64,000 nt of DNA from Cheilinus undulatus. Lineage: Eukaryota; Chordata; Actinopteri; Labriformes; Labridae. The stretch is from contig NC_054868.1 of NCBI RefSeq assembly GCF_018320785.1, forward strand, positions 45,639,874 through 45,703,873, read 5' to 3'. The position numbers and the translations under genes are program-made. Shown here piece by piece: positions 41,170-53,977 of this stretch (its first letter is position 1; every line of letters starts with the position of its first letter). Below the pieces are notes generated by a model. That model did not search any database. It was not told the DNA's origin and was given only the letters and a program-made list of their open reading frames with translations.

Positions 41170-44100
41170 ATGTTCGCTTCTCCGGACCTGCTGGCCTTCA
41201 CCAGCACTGAGGGGTTCGGGGAAGGAGAGGAGGACCAGGAGGCCCAGAGTCTACCTGAGGAGCTGTCTGTCCCCCTTTTACCTCTGTCAAACCCCTGGAG
41301 CACCACTGCCCAGTTTCACAGGGACTTCATACTGGTGGCTGAATTCTCTGAACAGGTGAGGTTTTCAATTACAAAGTTTTATTATATTAGAAATGTGTTT
41401 AATATCATGAGACCTGTGCTGTGAAACTTGACCATAAAACTCAAACATTCTAATAAAAATCCCCCTGATTCCATGTAAATTCCTTGAAATTTCCAATTTT
41501 TTCACCAAATTCCCCTTAAATGTCTTAATACATTTCCCAAAATTGCACAAAATTTTCTCAAACATCCCCCCCAAAAATGTACTGATTGATGATTTATTTC
41601 AAAGGATACCACCCCCCCACACACACACAAAAAATCCCACCCAAATACCCAAATATTTGCAAATAAATTCCCTAAAAATTCACAAAAAATCTTAGAAAAT
41701 TCCCCCAAACATCAAAACATATAACCTTTTTTCATAATTCAAAGGAAAAATTCCAAAACAAATTAAATGAAAATACAAATAAATTGACCAAATTTTAAAA
41801 AGAAAACCCCAAAAATTTCAAAGCAAGTTCCCCCAAACTTTCTAATACAAATCCCATGAAAATGCCAATACATTTCAAAGCAATTTCCCCCAAAACTTTC
41901 AATAAAACTCTTAAAAATAAAAAAACATCTCCCCCAAAGATTTCTTGAAAATTCTTGAAAATTTTATAGCAAATGCTCCCAGCATTTCAGGAAAATTACT
42001 TGAACTTCATTGGACACTCTTGGCAATTATCTCAAAAATTCTAATAGCAGAAATGATTTCTATATTGTAGGGGAGCCAAAATTTAATGTCGTCATATGTA
42101 CACGCAGGGCTTAGGAGGTCAAATTAGGTTAAAGTTTTATACTACATAAATCGTAACTGATCTTTTTTAGGACTACAAGAGATTGAAAGAGCTCACAACA
42201 GACCTGGTAAGTTACATAAAGCATTAAAACAAAACAAAAAGGGAAAAATTGAGACACAAATCAGCTCAGGAAAGTGGAAAGTAAAATAAAGTTGTAGAAA
42301 TGCACTTTCTGATTAAATTTATTCCAGCTGTGCTGCTTGCATTAACCAAAAATTTTCCTCACGGTTTCCTCATGATTTTTTGCAAAGTGATGAATTAAAC
42401 CAAGGAGCACCTTACGGTGCCAAGTAATGATGACATACTAGCACAAAATAGATTAAGTAGCTGTAGAATACTAATGTATTGTACTATTAAGTGTAATTTA
42501 TAAGTAGTATTAGTATTTAAAAAACATTTATGTGACATATTAATACAGTAAACTTTTTGGATGAACTGACAATGCAAGAAAACTTTGCTTAAGGTTTTTT
42601 TTTTTTTTTTTTTTTGCCTGTAGAATAAACATATATTTAATACCCGCCTTGTCAGATCCTGTTTTTCAGTTCCTGTCATGTTATTAGTGTTGTCTCCACA
42701 GTGTTGTAAAATCCCAGAAAGTCCCAATTAGATCTAGATCTACTTTACAAGAAAGATCAGAGAGCAAAAACATGAAACAACAAGCTGAAAACATTGATTT
42801 ACCGATGTCTTTTTGGTATCAGTAACAACATCCCATTAGGATGCCACAGCATTACGATGATAGAGGATTGCATTACAGGAGGCAGGTCACATGTGGTTGC
42901 AGTCCAAACAACATGAGGATATCTGATTTAGTTACTAAACTCACACCAAACATAAACCAGAATCAGAACACTTCATACATCTTTGTGGGGAAATTTTGGG
43001 TGTTATAATTGCTCCTACACAGTCTATTAGTATACAGATATATGTCAAGGAAGTAGTTTTCAAAATATTTTTATAAAGTACAGATTATATCCAAAAAAAA
43101 AAAAACAGTAAGGCAATACTTTGGTGAGCAACCCAGGAATATTTAAAGTCACCCAAGTGTATTTGCTGACCAGTTTTTTAATATTCATATAATCACCATC
43201 TGTCCACCTGTACATCCCTTTCATAAAAGCACCAATTGAATTGGATGTCTCATGTTAAAAATTAATCATTTTCCTGCCCTTTATTTTCACTTAATGATCA
43301 TGTAGACCTAAAAACACATTTGGATGCATTTCTCACTCCATGGACACCTGTCAAACTGAAAAAAACCCTTGTATATAGGCCAATTCATTTACTGACTCAG
43401 ACATTAATGTAATTTCAGGAAAAGGGCCCATGAGAGAATTGTGATAATTTACGCCAGAATATCTAATGATCTGTAAATAAATTCATGGTTAAAATGAAGG
43501 TGTCTAAACCAGAACATCTTGACATCTGGCATTTCTAGAATTTAATGTTTTTGTTGAGTTTTTGGTAGAATAGTGTGAACAATGACAAAGAAGAATGTAA
43601 TACAAAGGGAAAAAAAATAAAAAAAATAAATAACATAAATAAATACAAAATTAAAATAAAGTACAGAAAACAAACAGAAAGAAAGAAAAAGCTCTACTGT
43701 GTGCTGCACTTGAGTAAAATATTTCCGTGAGAATATGTTGCATATTCTCCAATGGAATATTTGTATTTGCAGACATCTGGCATTTCTAAATGTTGTTTGC
43801 TTGCATTTATAAATTCCCGCAACACATTTATGCATCATCAGGCTCTAAGACTCTGCTCCATATGAGTGTTTATATTAACCTCCTGAGACCTGAGCTTTTG
43901 TTTGAAATGCATTTATTGTTTCTCCCACTAACAGTGTTTGGGATAAGAAAGACCTGATAAATTTAAAAGCTCAGCCTTGTCTTTGAACAGGATTACCAAA
44001 CTGATGTCCACAAATCTCCTGAAGGTCCTGTTTCTGCAGAAAATACAGATCTTGATCAGTTTTGGAGCAGGTGTTTTAGCTATCTGTCAACCAGTTAGTC

Positions 44101-47100
44101 AGTTGTTGGGGGTCTTCAGTTATTCATTGAGAGGAATGGGGGAGTCATTTTGATGATGGACCACAAGGAGTTGTTGGGACCATGCATCAAGAAAATTTTC
44201 GTAAAAATTTCTGAAGTTCTTGGAAATGTTCCTTACCAAAATCCACTCCAATTCCCTAAAATTTCAAAGAAATTACCTGAAACATTTGTTAAAATTGGAC
44301 ATTGGACATATTTTTAAAGTATCCCATTAAACAATACCCCAACATTTCATCAAATATTCCCCAAATATGGAGTGAAGCTTTATCAAACAGCCTAAACATT
44401 TCATTAAAAAATCCTCAGACATTCTATGTAAACGCCTGAAAAATTTAAGCAAATTCCCCAAAATATCAAAGCAAATTTCTCTTAAAATTTATTATTACAA
44501 AATTCCCCAAAAATACACGAAAATGATAGAAAATTCCCCAAAACAAATTCCATAAGATATCCATGGAAAGTCTTGAAAACTTCATGACACCCACCCCCAA
44601 GTTCTCCAAAATTATAAGTACAGTTCCGAAATTTCCATGAAAATGTCTGATAATTTCAAATCAAATTCCCTCAAACGTCCACAAAATTTTTCTAAATTCT
44701 TTGAAAATGCTAAAATATTTCACAGCAAATTTACCTAAAAACTTCCAATATATCTCACCAAAATATTAAAACATATTTGCAAAAATGTCCATGAAAATTA
44801 GTGAAAATTAAACTGTAGATTCTCCCAACACTTCAGATTAACACAGTGGACACTCTGGACTATTTTCTCAAAACTTCTAATAGCAGAAATTATTACAATG
44901 TTGTAGGAGAACCAAAATGTAATGTCTTCATATGCACTGTATATGCGAGGTCATGGGAGGTTAAAACATAATAGACAAGCTTGGGGTGTTTTTTGCAAGA
45001 CAAAAGATAAGATAAATATGAAATAAGTTATGAAATCTTGTTATTGACAATCTTACCATTTAAGAGAAAGACATGAGCATATTCAGGATTAGTAAAAAAA
45101 CATTAATTGACTCAAATCAATAGAATATTTTGATATAACAATGATTTTTCAGCATTTTTTATATATTTATAAACTAAAAATGATAATTATTTGCGTCTTG
45201 ATGTCAAAGTGTATCCTCAAACCCCTGCTGCACACTTCCAGGTGGGACCGAAACCTGTGCTGACAATACCAGATGACCCCAGAGCCATCGGATCTTTCGA
45301 CCTCAACCACTTCTCTGTTCGAATCATGTCAGTGGACTACCAGGCGTCCGGCCCCGGCCATGCCCCGCCTGCATCCCCTGGCCCTCGTCTCAATTTCAGT
45401 GAGGACTCTAAAGTGGTTCTCGGAGATTCTGCAGAGAGCGCGTTTGCCTATGTTCACCACATGACCCTGTACGACTTGGAGGCCCGGGGAATGGTGCGTC
45501 CTTTCTGCATGGCCTACGTGTGCTCAGACCAGGGGAAGCTGATGGAGAACTACGCTGAGCTGTCAACATGCTTCTCCCAGGCCGCTGACAGCCTCAAGAC
45601 GGGAAACAGACAAGCATTTTCTATGGAGCTGCAGAGGAAGTTACAAGAACTAGAGTAAGATCAGGATGTTGATTGATTTGATTACCATGCACATTCTTTC
45701 AAAACCATCCACCTTTAGCTTCTCATACTGGCGGTGACAGTCTGGCTCTTCTACATATTAACAGAAGTGTGCAAAAATGGTGCTCCTATGCAGGTGATAT
45801 AATTAGTGTCTGATTAGACCTCTCCAATGATGATGTTAGTTTGAATGGACTCAAACAAAAGTATTTTAGGAGAGATTCTTTTTTTCTTTTTTAGATAATA
45901 TTTTGTGCTTTTTATGCTTTTACCTAGAGGATATGGCAGTGGATAGAGAAGGAAACTGGGCTGTGAGAGTGGGATATGATTGGCAGGAAGGGCAAAAGGT
46001 CAAACTAAATCCAGCCACCCTGAGGACTACTGTATATCCTATACACATAGGGGGCGCTGTAAGTGCTAGGCTAACTTTCAGCACTGTTTATGTGAGATTA
46101 CATTGCAGTAATTAATTTTGTAACACAGACTTTTGTTACTAAACAAAGTTGAGAGTATAATTTTTACTCTACTCTAAGGCAAGAAAGGATGTGGCATAAT
46201 TTCGGGTGATTTGATTATTTTAAATTGGAGTCATCTGTTGTGGGATGATGGGTAACTTTGATAACAAGGGAAGAAAATGACAAAAAAAATTTAAAAAATG
46301 TAGATCAGAGTTCACACAAGTCCACAATATTTTCCTTTAACCCCTTATGACCTACCATAGAAGGCAAAAACGAAAAGAAAATGAAGTTTTGCTCAATTTT
46401 CAAAAAGACAGCACGTTTATAAAAACTAAACTATTTATGATGGTGCAATCAAATCTCTAAGTGTGCCATATACTTTTGAGCATGCTTATGCTTTCAGAAG
46501 ACTGCATTGAAACAATAAGAAGTGCAACTCATGACCAGCAAGAAAACATTGTGATAGGTTCATGCTGACAAATGTCGTCAAACATTATCACGTACACATA
46601 AAGTGGGAAGTCCTCTGAAAGACAGGTCTGGATTACATTATAGTATATTGTTTTTGATGTGTGTGCTTTTTACTACATTTCTGCAAAAGAAGGAAGGATA
46701 TTTCTGGAAGAAAACTGTACTCTGGGACACATAGAATGAGTGATATGTTAGTGTTACTCCTCTGGTTTTATATGCAAAAAGAATTATTGCTCTGTCTCAT
46801 TTGGTTGCAGTTTTACCCACAGTTAAAAATAGTGGAGGGGGTGCTGGCAGGTTTTAAAGGGCTAGTTGCTTGCCGAGTCTAAAGGAAAAAAAATCTGTAT
46901 CTCCCAAAAAAAAAACACAGAAAAACAGGCAATCTTTTACATCTCAAAAGCTAAAGACAACTTTTTTAAGTACTTAAAGATCAGATATTACGCTAAATAC
47001 ACCTTTCAGGCTTTTCTAACAAAAATGGGAGAGCCACATCCATTTCATGAGCAAGGCAGAGTCAGACAACTTATTAACATTTAAAGCCACAAACACATAA

Positions 47101-50100
47101 AGAGCTCATTTTGAGCAGGGCTGCAACAGAGGTTTTTTTTTAGACATGCACAAATCCAATACTGGAGCATTTTTTTCAGCAGTAAACTTCACAGGCATGT
47201 TTTGAGGACCTCTGAGACCAATATAAAGTGGTCTTAAAGGGGTAAAATATGTACCGTTTAAGAAATGAGTCAAAGGTTTGGTAAATGGTAATGGCCTTGA
47301 GCCTGTATAGTGCTTTTCTAGTTGTCTGCATGAGCTTTATCCACACTTTAGGGTACACTTACCCATTTACACAAATTCACTTTGTGATAGTGGAGGCTGC
47401 TTTGCAAAGTGACCATCAGTATTAACTAATCCCATTCATACAAATTCACACAGCAATGGGAGAAATTTGATGTTAAGTGTCTTGTTCAAGGACACATTTA
47501 TTTGTCTGCAGAGGACAGAAACAACTTGGCCCTTGTACCATTTAGAAAATGCCCCCCATCAAATCTGATTTGTCTGTTTCATTTATGTACTTTATCTTTA
47601 GAAATACTGTCTTTTTCATCAAAAATGTATATCCAGATATTTAAGAATCCACAATTATTTACGATAACGTTTTTTTATAGTTTCATAGTAAAGTCGTGTG
47701 GCAGACCCACAACGCAGCTTTTACATTTTGGACACTATACATTTGTGACACATACAACAGAAAAGACTCTTTTCATGTTACAAACAGGGGAATTTAATTA
47801 CAAAATTCTGACGGAGCAGGGATGTGCCATAGTGGAGCTGGTGGAACCATTCTCATTGACTAAAACTAAAACCTATCTGCTTCATCTTCATGTTAGCGCT
47901 GAGATGGGCTGAACACATATCTGGTAGACTTAAGGGCACTGATCATCAACTTGCCGCCCGGGGGCCATATCAGGTCCCCAAAAGCTCCCTGTCTGGCCCC
48001 CAAAAGATCATTAAATTCAGAAAAGGAGAAGATGTTGTTTTAAATGTTTTAAAAGAGGTTAAAATGTTCAAATGTGGCAAAAATTGGTAAAAGAGGGAAA
48101 AAGGGGACAAAAAGTATTATGAATTGGTTAGAAATGATGAAAATAGTTTTAAAAAGTAATGAAAATGGGTTAAAAATGAGGAAAAATAGAAGAAAAATTG
48201 AAAAAATGGATAAAAGAGTGGCACAAAGAGGATAAAACGTTCAGGAAAAGTGGTTTAAATGGGATAAAGAGTGGCAAAAATTGGGTTAAGGAAGCGAACA
48301 GGGGCAAAAAGTATCATAAGGGTTAAAGGTGGCAAAAATGCGACATAAATAGCCTGGCAAATTAGTAAAGGTTCAAGAGTGGCACACAAAGGAAATGATT
48401 GGCAGGAAAGTTGCAAAAGGGGGTTAAAGGGTGGCAAAAATGGGTGAAAACTGGCAAAAATTGGTTAAAAGTTGCAACCATTGTTGAAAAAATGTAATAA
48501 AAAGTGGCAAAGTGGATAGATAAGAGTGGCAAAAAGGGGATAAAACATACAGGAAAAGTGGTTTAAATGGGTTAAAGAATGGAAAAAATTGGGTTAAAGA
48601 GGCAAAAAGGGGTTAAAATTAGTTAATAGTGGTGCTAAATCCCAATTGTGGAGAGCCCAGTCTGTGATTTTCATGGGCTCTGCCAACTCTGTTGTTAGGC
48701 CTGTCTCCTTGTGGCCTTCGGCATGGTAGATAATAGGGACACATCTCACTGGTAATGCCTTAACATGTCCTGCATTTGAAAGAAATTACAAATACTACTA
48801 CAATAATATATTAACCAGACCAAAATATATATGTAATTTTTGTGTATTTGAAAGTCCGGCCCCCAGAGTTTCTGTTGAGATTAAATCTGGCCCTTGTGCA
48901 AAGGTTCTTGATGACCCCTGCTTTAGGGGCTACTGCACCCAAGCAGCGGTGCATCATGAATCCGTCCAAGTCTGATCATTTATTCTCTCGGACTGTTTCA
49001 GGTACACACGACTGACTCTGCTCCAGGACCCAGATCGTTTGAAAGGGGTAAACGGATTCTCAGAGGAGGAGACGGAGGGTGATCTTGGAGCTGTGGAGCG
49101 TATGATCTCAAACCACAGAGACCTCCTCCGCCAGGTCACCTCCTACCCAAACAGAAAGCTGAAACAGCCCGACTTTCTACCTTACGACCCGGCCGACTCC
49201 CTCACTGATATTTCTGCTTTGATGCCTCTTGAGCCCTGTCCCTCCTTCTCTTTTCTTACCTCCACCTCCTGCAGGTCCGAGCGTCAACTCAAGTCTCTGC
49301 ATGAGCTCTGTAACTCCTACTTCTTGTCATTGATGAAGGAGCAGCTTGCTGACACAGAGCGCCGTCTGCGTGGCGACAGAGGTGCACTGCGAACTGCTCG
49401 CCTCACGCGCTCACTATCCAGGAGGCTCGAGCTTGTCAACTTCCTGTTTGAGCTGTGGAGTCCAGAGGACCGAGAGGAAGAGGAGAGAGATATCGCTGAA
49501 GCCGAGCTGCAGAGGGACATGGGGACGAAGTGCAGCATGGAGGAGCCGATGAGCCTGGAGTCATTCTCGTCCTGTGTGGAGGAGATACCCATCAAGATGG
49601 AGGCAGGAGAGGCCAGGACAGTGACCCCAGACAACAATGTTGCCACAGAGATAACAGGGAGCATGAGCAGTGGGGACAGCATTGAAGTGCTCGGGACTGA
49701 GAAGTCTTATCGGACGCAGCATTTAGTCGCTGTTTCTGACAGCAGAGGTAGGAAAAATTACTATGGTAGCAATAACATTAACATTAAACATGATTTTTAC
49801 AATCCTAACTGGTAGATTTATTGTTTTACCCATCATCTGTCCCTTTCGTGCACATTTGTTAACAAACACAAATCATAGACAGTGATAACAGATATTTCTG
49901 TTCTATTGGAGTGTGTGCTGTTAGTGTTTTGCTGTATATTTTAAGTATTTTATTGAGAAAAAAATACAGGGTCAATATTTTAGTCGAGGCTTGTCAAACT
50001 AATGGATTGGTTCTGGTTGCGTGTTATTGCACATATTGCTCAGTTGTGCCCTTTGGCTCTGGGTAATTGTAATGAGAGTTTCTCCCCTATTTTGATATTT

Positions 50101-53100
50101 TATTAATACTGCAATGAGAAATTAACTGAAAAAAAAAACCCATTCAAACATATATTTACACACTTGAGCACGGTTCTTATTAAGCTAAATAAGCTGACAG
50201 TTTTATCTCCCTTAAACAGACACACCAGTTGGGATGGCGGACACCTCTTTCAGACGTCCCCCAGTAGATGTAGGAGTCAGGCGTGTGCGAGCGTACGCCA
50301 GACGAGCTAACAGTGAGGACAGCATTGAGGTGCTGAGCACCACAGAGTCCATCTTTCCTGAAGACCTTACTGCCATCACAGAGGAAGAAGTAGAGCACCA
50401 ACCTCTGAGTAACGGCTTTGAGAGCAAAGAGGAGAGACAGACTGAGTCTAAAGCTGGCTATGGCGTCAACATGGAAAGCAAACTTAATGCAACTACTTCA
50501 GTGAGTGAGGAGGAAAACGAGGAGCTGGTTCATGAGGAAAAGACTGAAGTTGTTGGAAAAGAGTCCTTAAAGAAAAGTGATACCAGCAGTGAGGTTCTGA
50601 TTAAAGAGAAGAAAGTTACAGAGAGTTTAAAAAGTGATCGCATCAGTGAAAACAAAAGTTCTGAGAAGACATCCAAACATCTGCAAGGTAATGCATCTTC
50701 GACATTTTCACATCTAAAGCCAAACTTAGACACCCTTTAACTTTCACACTGCTTGGAAATTTTCCAGCTTTGTCTGTGTGGGTTACAACGCAAAGGGCCA
50801 AAGCTGTTCACCAAAATTTCCTGACATTTTTTCCTGGTAGCTCCACCTGTTAATTGTCAGTGTGTAGTCAGGGCGAGCCAAGCTGTATTAGTGAGTACAC
50901 TGGGTGAAAATGCTGTATAAGGGAAGTTCTGCCAGCCTTGATGGCCAGGATTATGGTTTCTATTCTTGCTGTATTACTTTCAAAAGTCCTTATATATTTC
51001 AATGTTAAAACTTATTCAAAAACAATCACCACCTCCTACAACCTCATGTGCATGCTCTTCACCTAAACCAAATTATTTTGAGTTGTGAGAGAGCATCTAG
51101 CTGTGACAATCTCCCGCAGAGAATTGCATGAGTAAAAGGCAATGCTTGTGCCCTGAACTTAATAAGAACATGTCGGGAGTTCATGTGTTAAAGTTCTTTA
51201 AGTTAAACTTCTTAGGTGGATTTGAAAAGCAACAACAGGAGGTCCAACTAAAAGGTTGTGTTTGGAATATTGATTCTAATTTCTCTTTGCACTGCAAAGC
51301 TGTGGACACAAAGATTTCTAATGTTGGACTTGAACCAGAAAAAGTGTGTAGACTGTGACTCAGTGTGATGAATGTTTTGAAGTGATGGTCTAGGGCAGTG
51401 GTTCTCAACTGGTTGGGTCACGGGACCCACCATCAACTCCTCGAGGAAGATTGCGACCCAAATTTTGGAGAGATTTTTTGGTCAATCAAATGTATTTGAT
51501 AAAAAAAATAATAGACCTTGGGCCTAAGACAGTACAAAAGGTGTGACAAAACAATGAAACAGGACAAAAAATGCATGTTTTATAGAATCTCAGAAACAAT
51601 TTGGTGCAACTTTTGTCCCAGCCACACATCCACATCCCACTATTGGGTCCCGACCCAACAGTTGAGAACAACTGGTCTAGGGAATTTCACATCATACCTG
51701 TGTATATCTTTTGATAGAGTTTTTGTTTATTTAAAAGGGAGAAAAAAACGAGGTACTTTACAGGACAAAGATAAAAGTCCCTGATAATTCCAAATATTAT
51801 TTTAAAAAGTGTTTAAAAATAATGAAAGTAACAGTGCTCCATTACTTATCTAGAGATGCACTAATTGTTAAAATCAGTCCTATTTTTATCATCAGGAATG
51901 AGAAACAAAACAGCACACACAGTACCCAGTAAGAGAAAACTGAAATATTTAACCTGTTGTTCCTCTTTCAGCTGAAGAAGCAATGGAGTCAGCGTCTCTG
52001 TGGCCTGAAGGTCATCAGAAGCTAAAGTCAGTGCCTAACCTCCACGTATACTTCTCTCCTCCTGTTGCCATGGGAGAGGTTGAGATCTGGACCCGTCCCG
52101 GCCTTCCTCTCAGGCTGCTGAGCATCGAGGAGGCGTCTGACTGCACCAGCTTCACTGGCTCCTCCGATCCGCCCTCTCCCACACAAAACATCTATAGCAG
52201 CATCCAGTCACATAAGAGAAGGAGAAGAAAGGCTGGACTCAGAGCTCTCAGGTTCCTTAAACATAACTCATACTCCCAGCATGCCTTGTTCTGTCTCCTG
52301 AGCGGCCGGCCGCTGGTTGTTATTGGAGGAGATGAGAATTTGGTTAGAAAAATGGTGGACGCTCTGAGTCTTTTTCTGCCTGCTCCGGGTCCAGAGAGAA
52401 ACGCTGTTATGCCATGTTTGACCGCGCCGCTGCAGCTGACTGACCTGCTCACCTGGAGACTGATAGGAATACACAGGTACTCCACGAGACAAACACTGCT
52501 CATTTTCCTTTCCTTCAGATCTTCAACTATAAATTAAAGGTCACATATCATGCAAAATACACTTTTTCAGGCTTTTCTAGAAAGAATATATGCCCCTGGT
52601 CTGTCCACAATCCCCCTAAGAATCAGAAAATCCAGCAGGGAAATTATGTAAATTATTTTGCAGCTAAGAGACATTTATTTTCTGAGATTTTTTAAAGACC
52701 AAATCAGACAAATACAATTGCGCTAAAAATCTTTCAACACACAAGTAATTCCTAAGTAACTGAAATTTCTTTTAATTGTACGCTGATGGAGACATGCCTC
52801 TTAAAACTTACTTTGGTGAATAATAAGTATGATAAATAAAAGTCTACACTGCTCTTTCCCTAGATCCCCCTCCTTCTCATCATCCACCATCCTCCCCTCT
52901 CTGGCTCGCTACAGTCGTTATCTAGCTCTGTTGGACCTGGACCAGAGGACGCTGCACAGTCCGTCATACTCTGGCTCACTCATCGGCAGACTGGCAGACC
53001 CTCACACTGGAATCAGCCGGGGCATCACCTACCTGCTGCACCTGGAGAGCTGCCTGACCGCACTGACCAACCAGGCTCTACTGTACACGTTTAATCCTGC

Positions 53101-53308
53101 TCTACAACGTCAAAACTCTGCTGCAGGGAAGGAGGGAAACGAGGAGGACAGCCGGTCAACTAAAGAATTCTGTAACAGTGAGAGCGATTTGAGAGTGATT
53201 CAGTTCCTGTCTGACCTCATCAGTCAGCGCCACGCGGGACGTGGACCGCCAGTTTTAAAGTTCTCCTACAACTCAGTTCACCTGCACAGAAATACAAATG
53301 CAACATAA
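41170..53308 (+). CDS. smcr8: SMCR8, DENN-domain partner of C9orf72 (complete)
   Basis: Coding exons 41170-41355, 45242-45654, 49002-49747, 50220-50687, 51972-52476 and 52864-53308 join in frame to about 920 residues (human 937). SMCR8 forms a cytosolic complex with C9orf72 and WDR41 that acts in autophagy, lysosome function and as a GTPase-activating unit. The N-terminal longin/DENN part has RDFILVAEFSEQ, RIMSVDYQAS and YVHHMTLYDLEARGMVRPF; the Arg in EARG (R144 here, R147 in human) is the reported catalytic arginine finger and is conserved. The middle is acidic and low in order. The C-terminal DENN part has ALFCLLSGRPLVVIGGDE and LARYSRYLALLDLDQRTLHS. A further 36-base in-frame candidate exon lies at 42171-42206. 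Whether this is the a or b paralogue of fish is not resolved. Its introns carry several elements listed separately. Confidence 0.95.
41398..42124 (+). repeat. 'CCTCCTGAGACCTGAG' family copy in smcr8 intron 1
   Basis: The head 'atcatgagacctgtgctg' and tail 'catatgtacacgcagggctt' with 'aggaggtcaa' resemble the copies at 5.9 and 43.9 kb. The inside is made of imperfect 'aaattcccc' and 'caaaaatttc' units. The termini are degraded compared with the copy at 43875. Confidence 0.6.
42171..42206 (+). other. smcr8: Candidate 36-base in-frame cassette exon of smcr8
   Basis: A stretch bounded by 'gatcttttttag' and 'gtaagt' would insert DYKRLKELTTDL between ...EFSEQ and VGPKP... without changing frame. 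Human SMCR8 as I remember it has no residues here. Both splice signals are strong, but the length is short enough to arise by chance. Confidence 0.4.
42207..43874. other. smcr8 intron sequence
   Basis: AT-rich intron with a T run near 42595-42615. No exon or named repeat is supported. Confidence 0.5.
43875..44964. mobile_element. TTAA-bounded non-autonomous element, ~1.1 kb
   Basis: The left end reads 'ttaacctcctgagacctgag'; the right end read in reverse is 'ttaacctcccatgacctcgc'. TTAA plus a 'CCTCC...GACCT' inverted end of about 16 bases is what a piggyBac-type element with its TTAA target duplication would show. The inside is about 700 bases of imperfect 'aaattccccaaa' units with no coding frame. 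The two other loci in the window share head and tail. Confidence 0.55.
46985..47252 (+). repeat. Short repeat, 'ggtaaaatatgt'-ended family, copy 1
   Basis: It shares 'cctttcaggcttttctaaca', 'gagccacatccatttcatga' and 'ggtaaaatatgt' with the longer copy at 54340-54846. It has an internal deletion. Confidence 0.55.
47937..48920. mobile_element. hAT-like non-autonomous element, 984 bp
   Basis: The left end 'cactgatcatcaacttgccg' and the reversed right end 'caggggtcatcaagaacctt' share the core TCATCAA. The flanks are 'cttaaggg' on the left and 'ctttaggg' on the right, an 8-base duplication with one mismatch, as expected for hAT. The outer parts carry 'gccgcccgggggccat' and 'gtccggcccccagag'. The interior is a degenerate minisatellite. 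It lies in the smcr8 intron between exons 2 and 3. Confidence 0.65.
48030..48640 (+). repeat. Degenerate minisatellite of 'ggttaaaa/gtggcaaaaa' units
   Basis: Many imperfect short units such as 'gtggcaaaaattgggttaa' and 'gataaaa' follow one another inside the hAT-like element. No single period length holds throughout. Confidence 0.7.
51396..51674. mobile_element. hAT-like miniature element with perfect 8-bp duplication
   Basis: The left end 'cagtggttctcaactggttg' and the reversed right end 'cagttgttctcaactgttgg' form a clear terminal inverted repeat. Both flanks read 'gtctaggg' (51388-51395 and 51675-51682), a perfect 8-base target duplication typical of hAT transposons. At 279 bases it is non-autonomous. 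It sits in the smcr8 intron before the fifth main coding exon. Confidence 0.85.
52533..52625 (+). repeat. Fragment of the 'ggtaaaatatgt' family head
   Basis: The string 'cacatatcatgcaaaataca' followed by 'ttttcaggcttttctagaaa' and 'gcccctggtctgtccacaat' matches the start of the copy at 54340. The 3' part is missing. Confidence 0.55.
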
Positions 53309-53971
53309 ACACTGTATGAACAAAAATAATCGACTATTTATATAAAGATCTTATATTCAGATGCCTTTAACTAAATGCACTGAGATCTCCCTCCAATGTT
53401 GACCGACGGACTCTGACCTGCTAATGTGAACATGCTAAGAGTCATGTATGTTTTTATCTGAAGTGTTAAGAGAGCTTGTTTGTTTGTTTTTACTCACTGA
53501 TGCTGGGAGGTGTATTTTTCTACAGTACTGAACTAAATGCACTTGTGCCTCTTTGGCACTAAAGACTTACTGATGTCCTCTACAGCAGAAGCACTGGACT
53601 TTTTATGTTATTTTTAAAATGAAGAGTTGTTTCTGAATTATATGAGCTCTATATATTTAAGATAGTTGAGCCTTGTGTCAATGCTGTAATTTTAACAGCC
53701 AGAACAGCCCTTCTGAGATTGTTCATTCACTCTGGTACTGTAACTTTATTGTGCAGCTTGATGGTCCAGATATATGTGGACTCACTCACTTTCATAAAAG
53801 TCTATCCATCCTGTTGTACTGTGATTTAACCACATAAGATGCTGTTTAAAGTTGGTTTCCTCAAGTTAATACCAGCAAGAATCAAGATGGCTGTCATGTT
53901 AAAACAAATTACAGTTATAAGTTTAATGCTACTAAACACCACCAGATTATGAAAATATCTTCCCTCTTTGA

Positions 53972-53977
53972 AATAAA
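53972..53977 (+). terminator. Probable polyadenylation signal of smcr8
   Basis: AATAAA about 665 bases after the stop codon. I saw no closer canonical hexamer. Confidence 0.4.
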
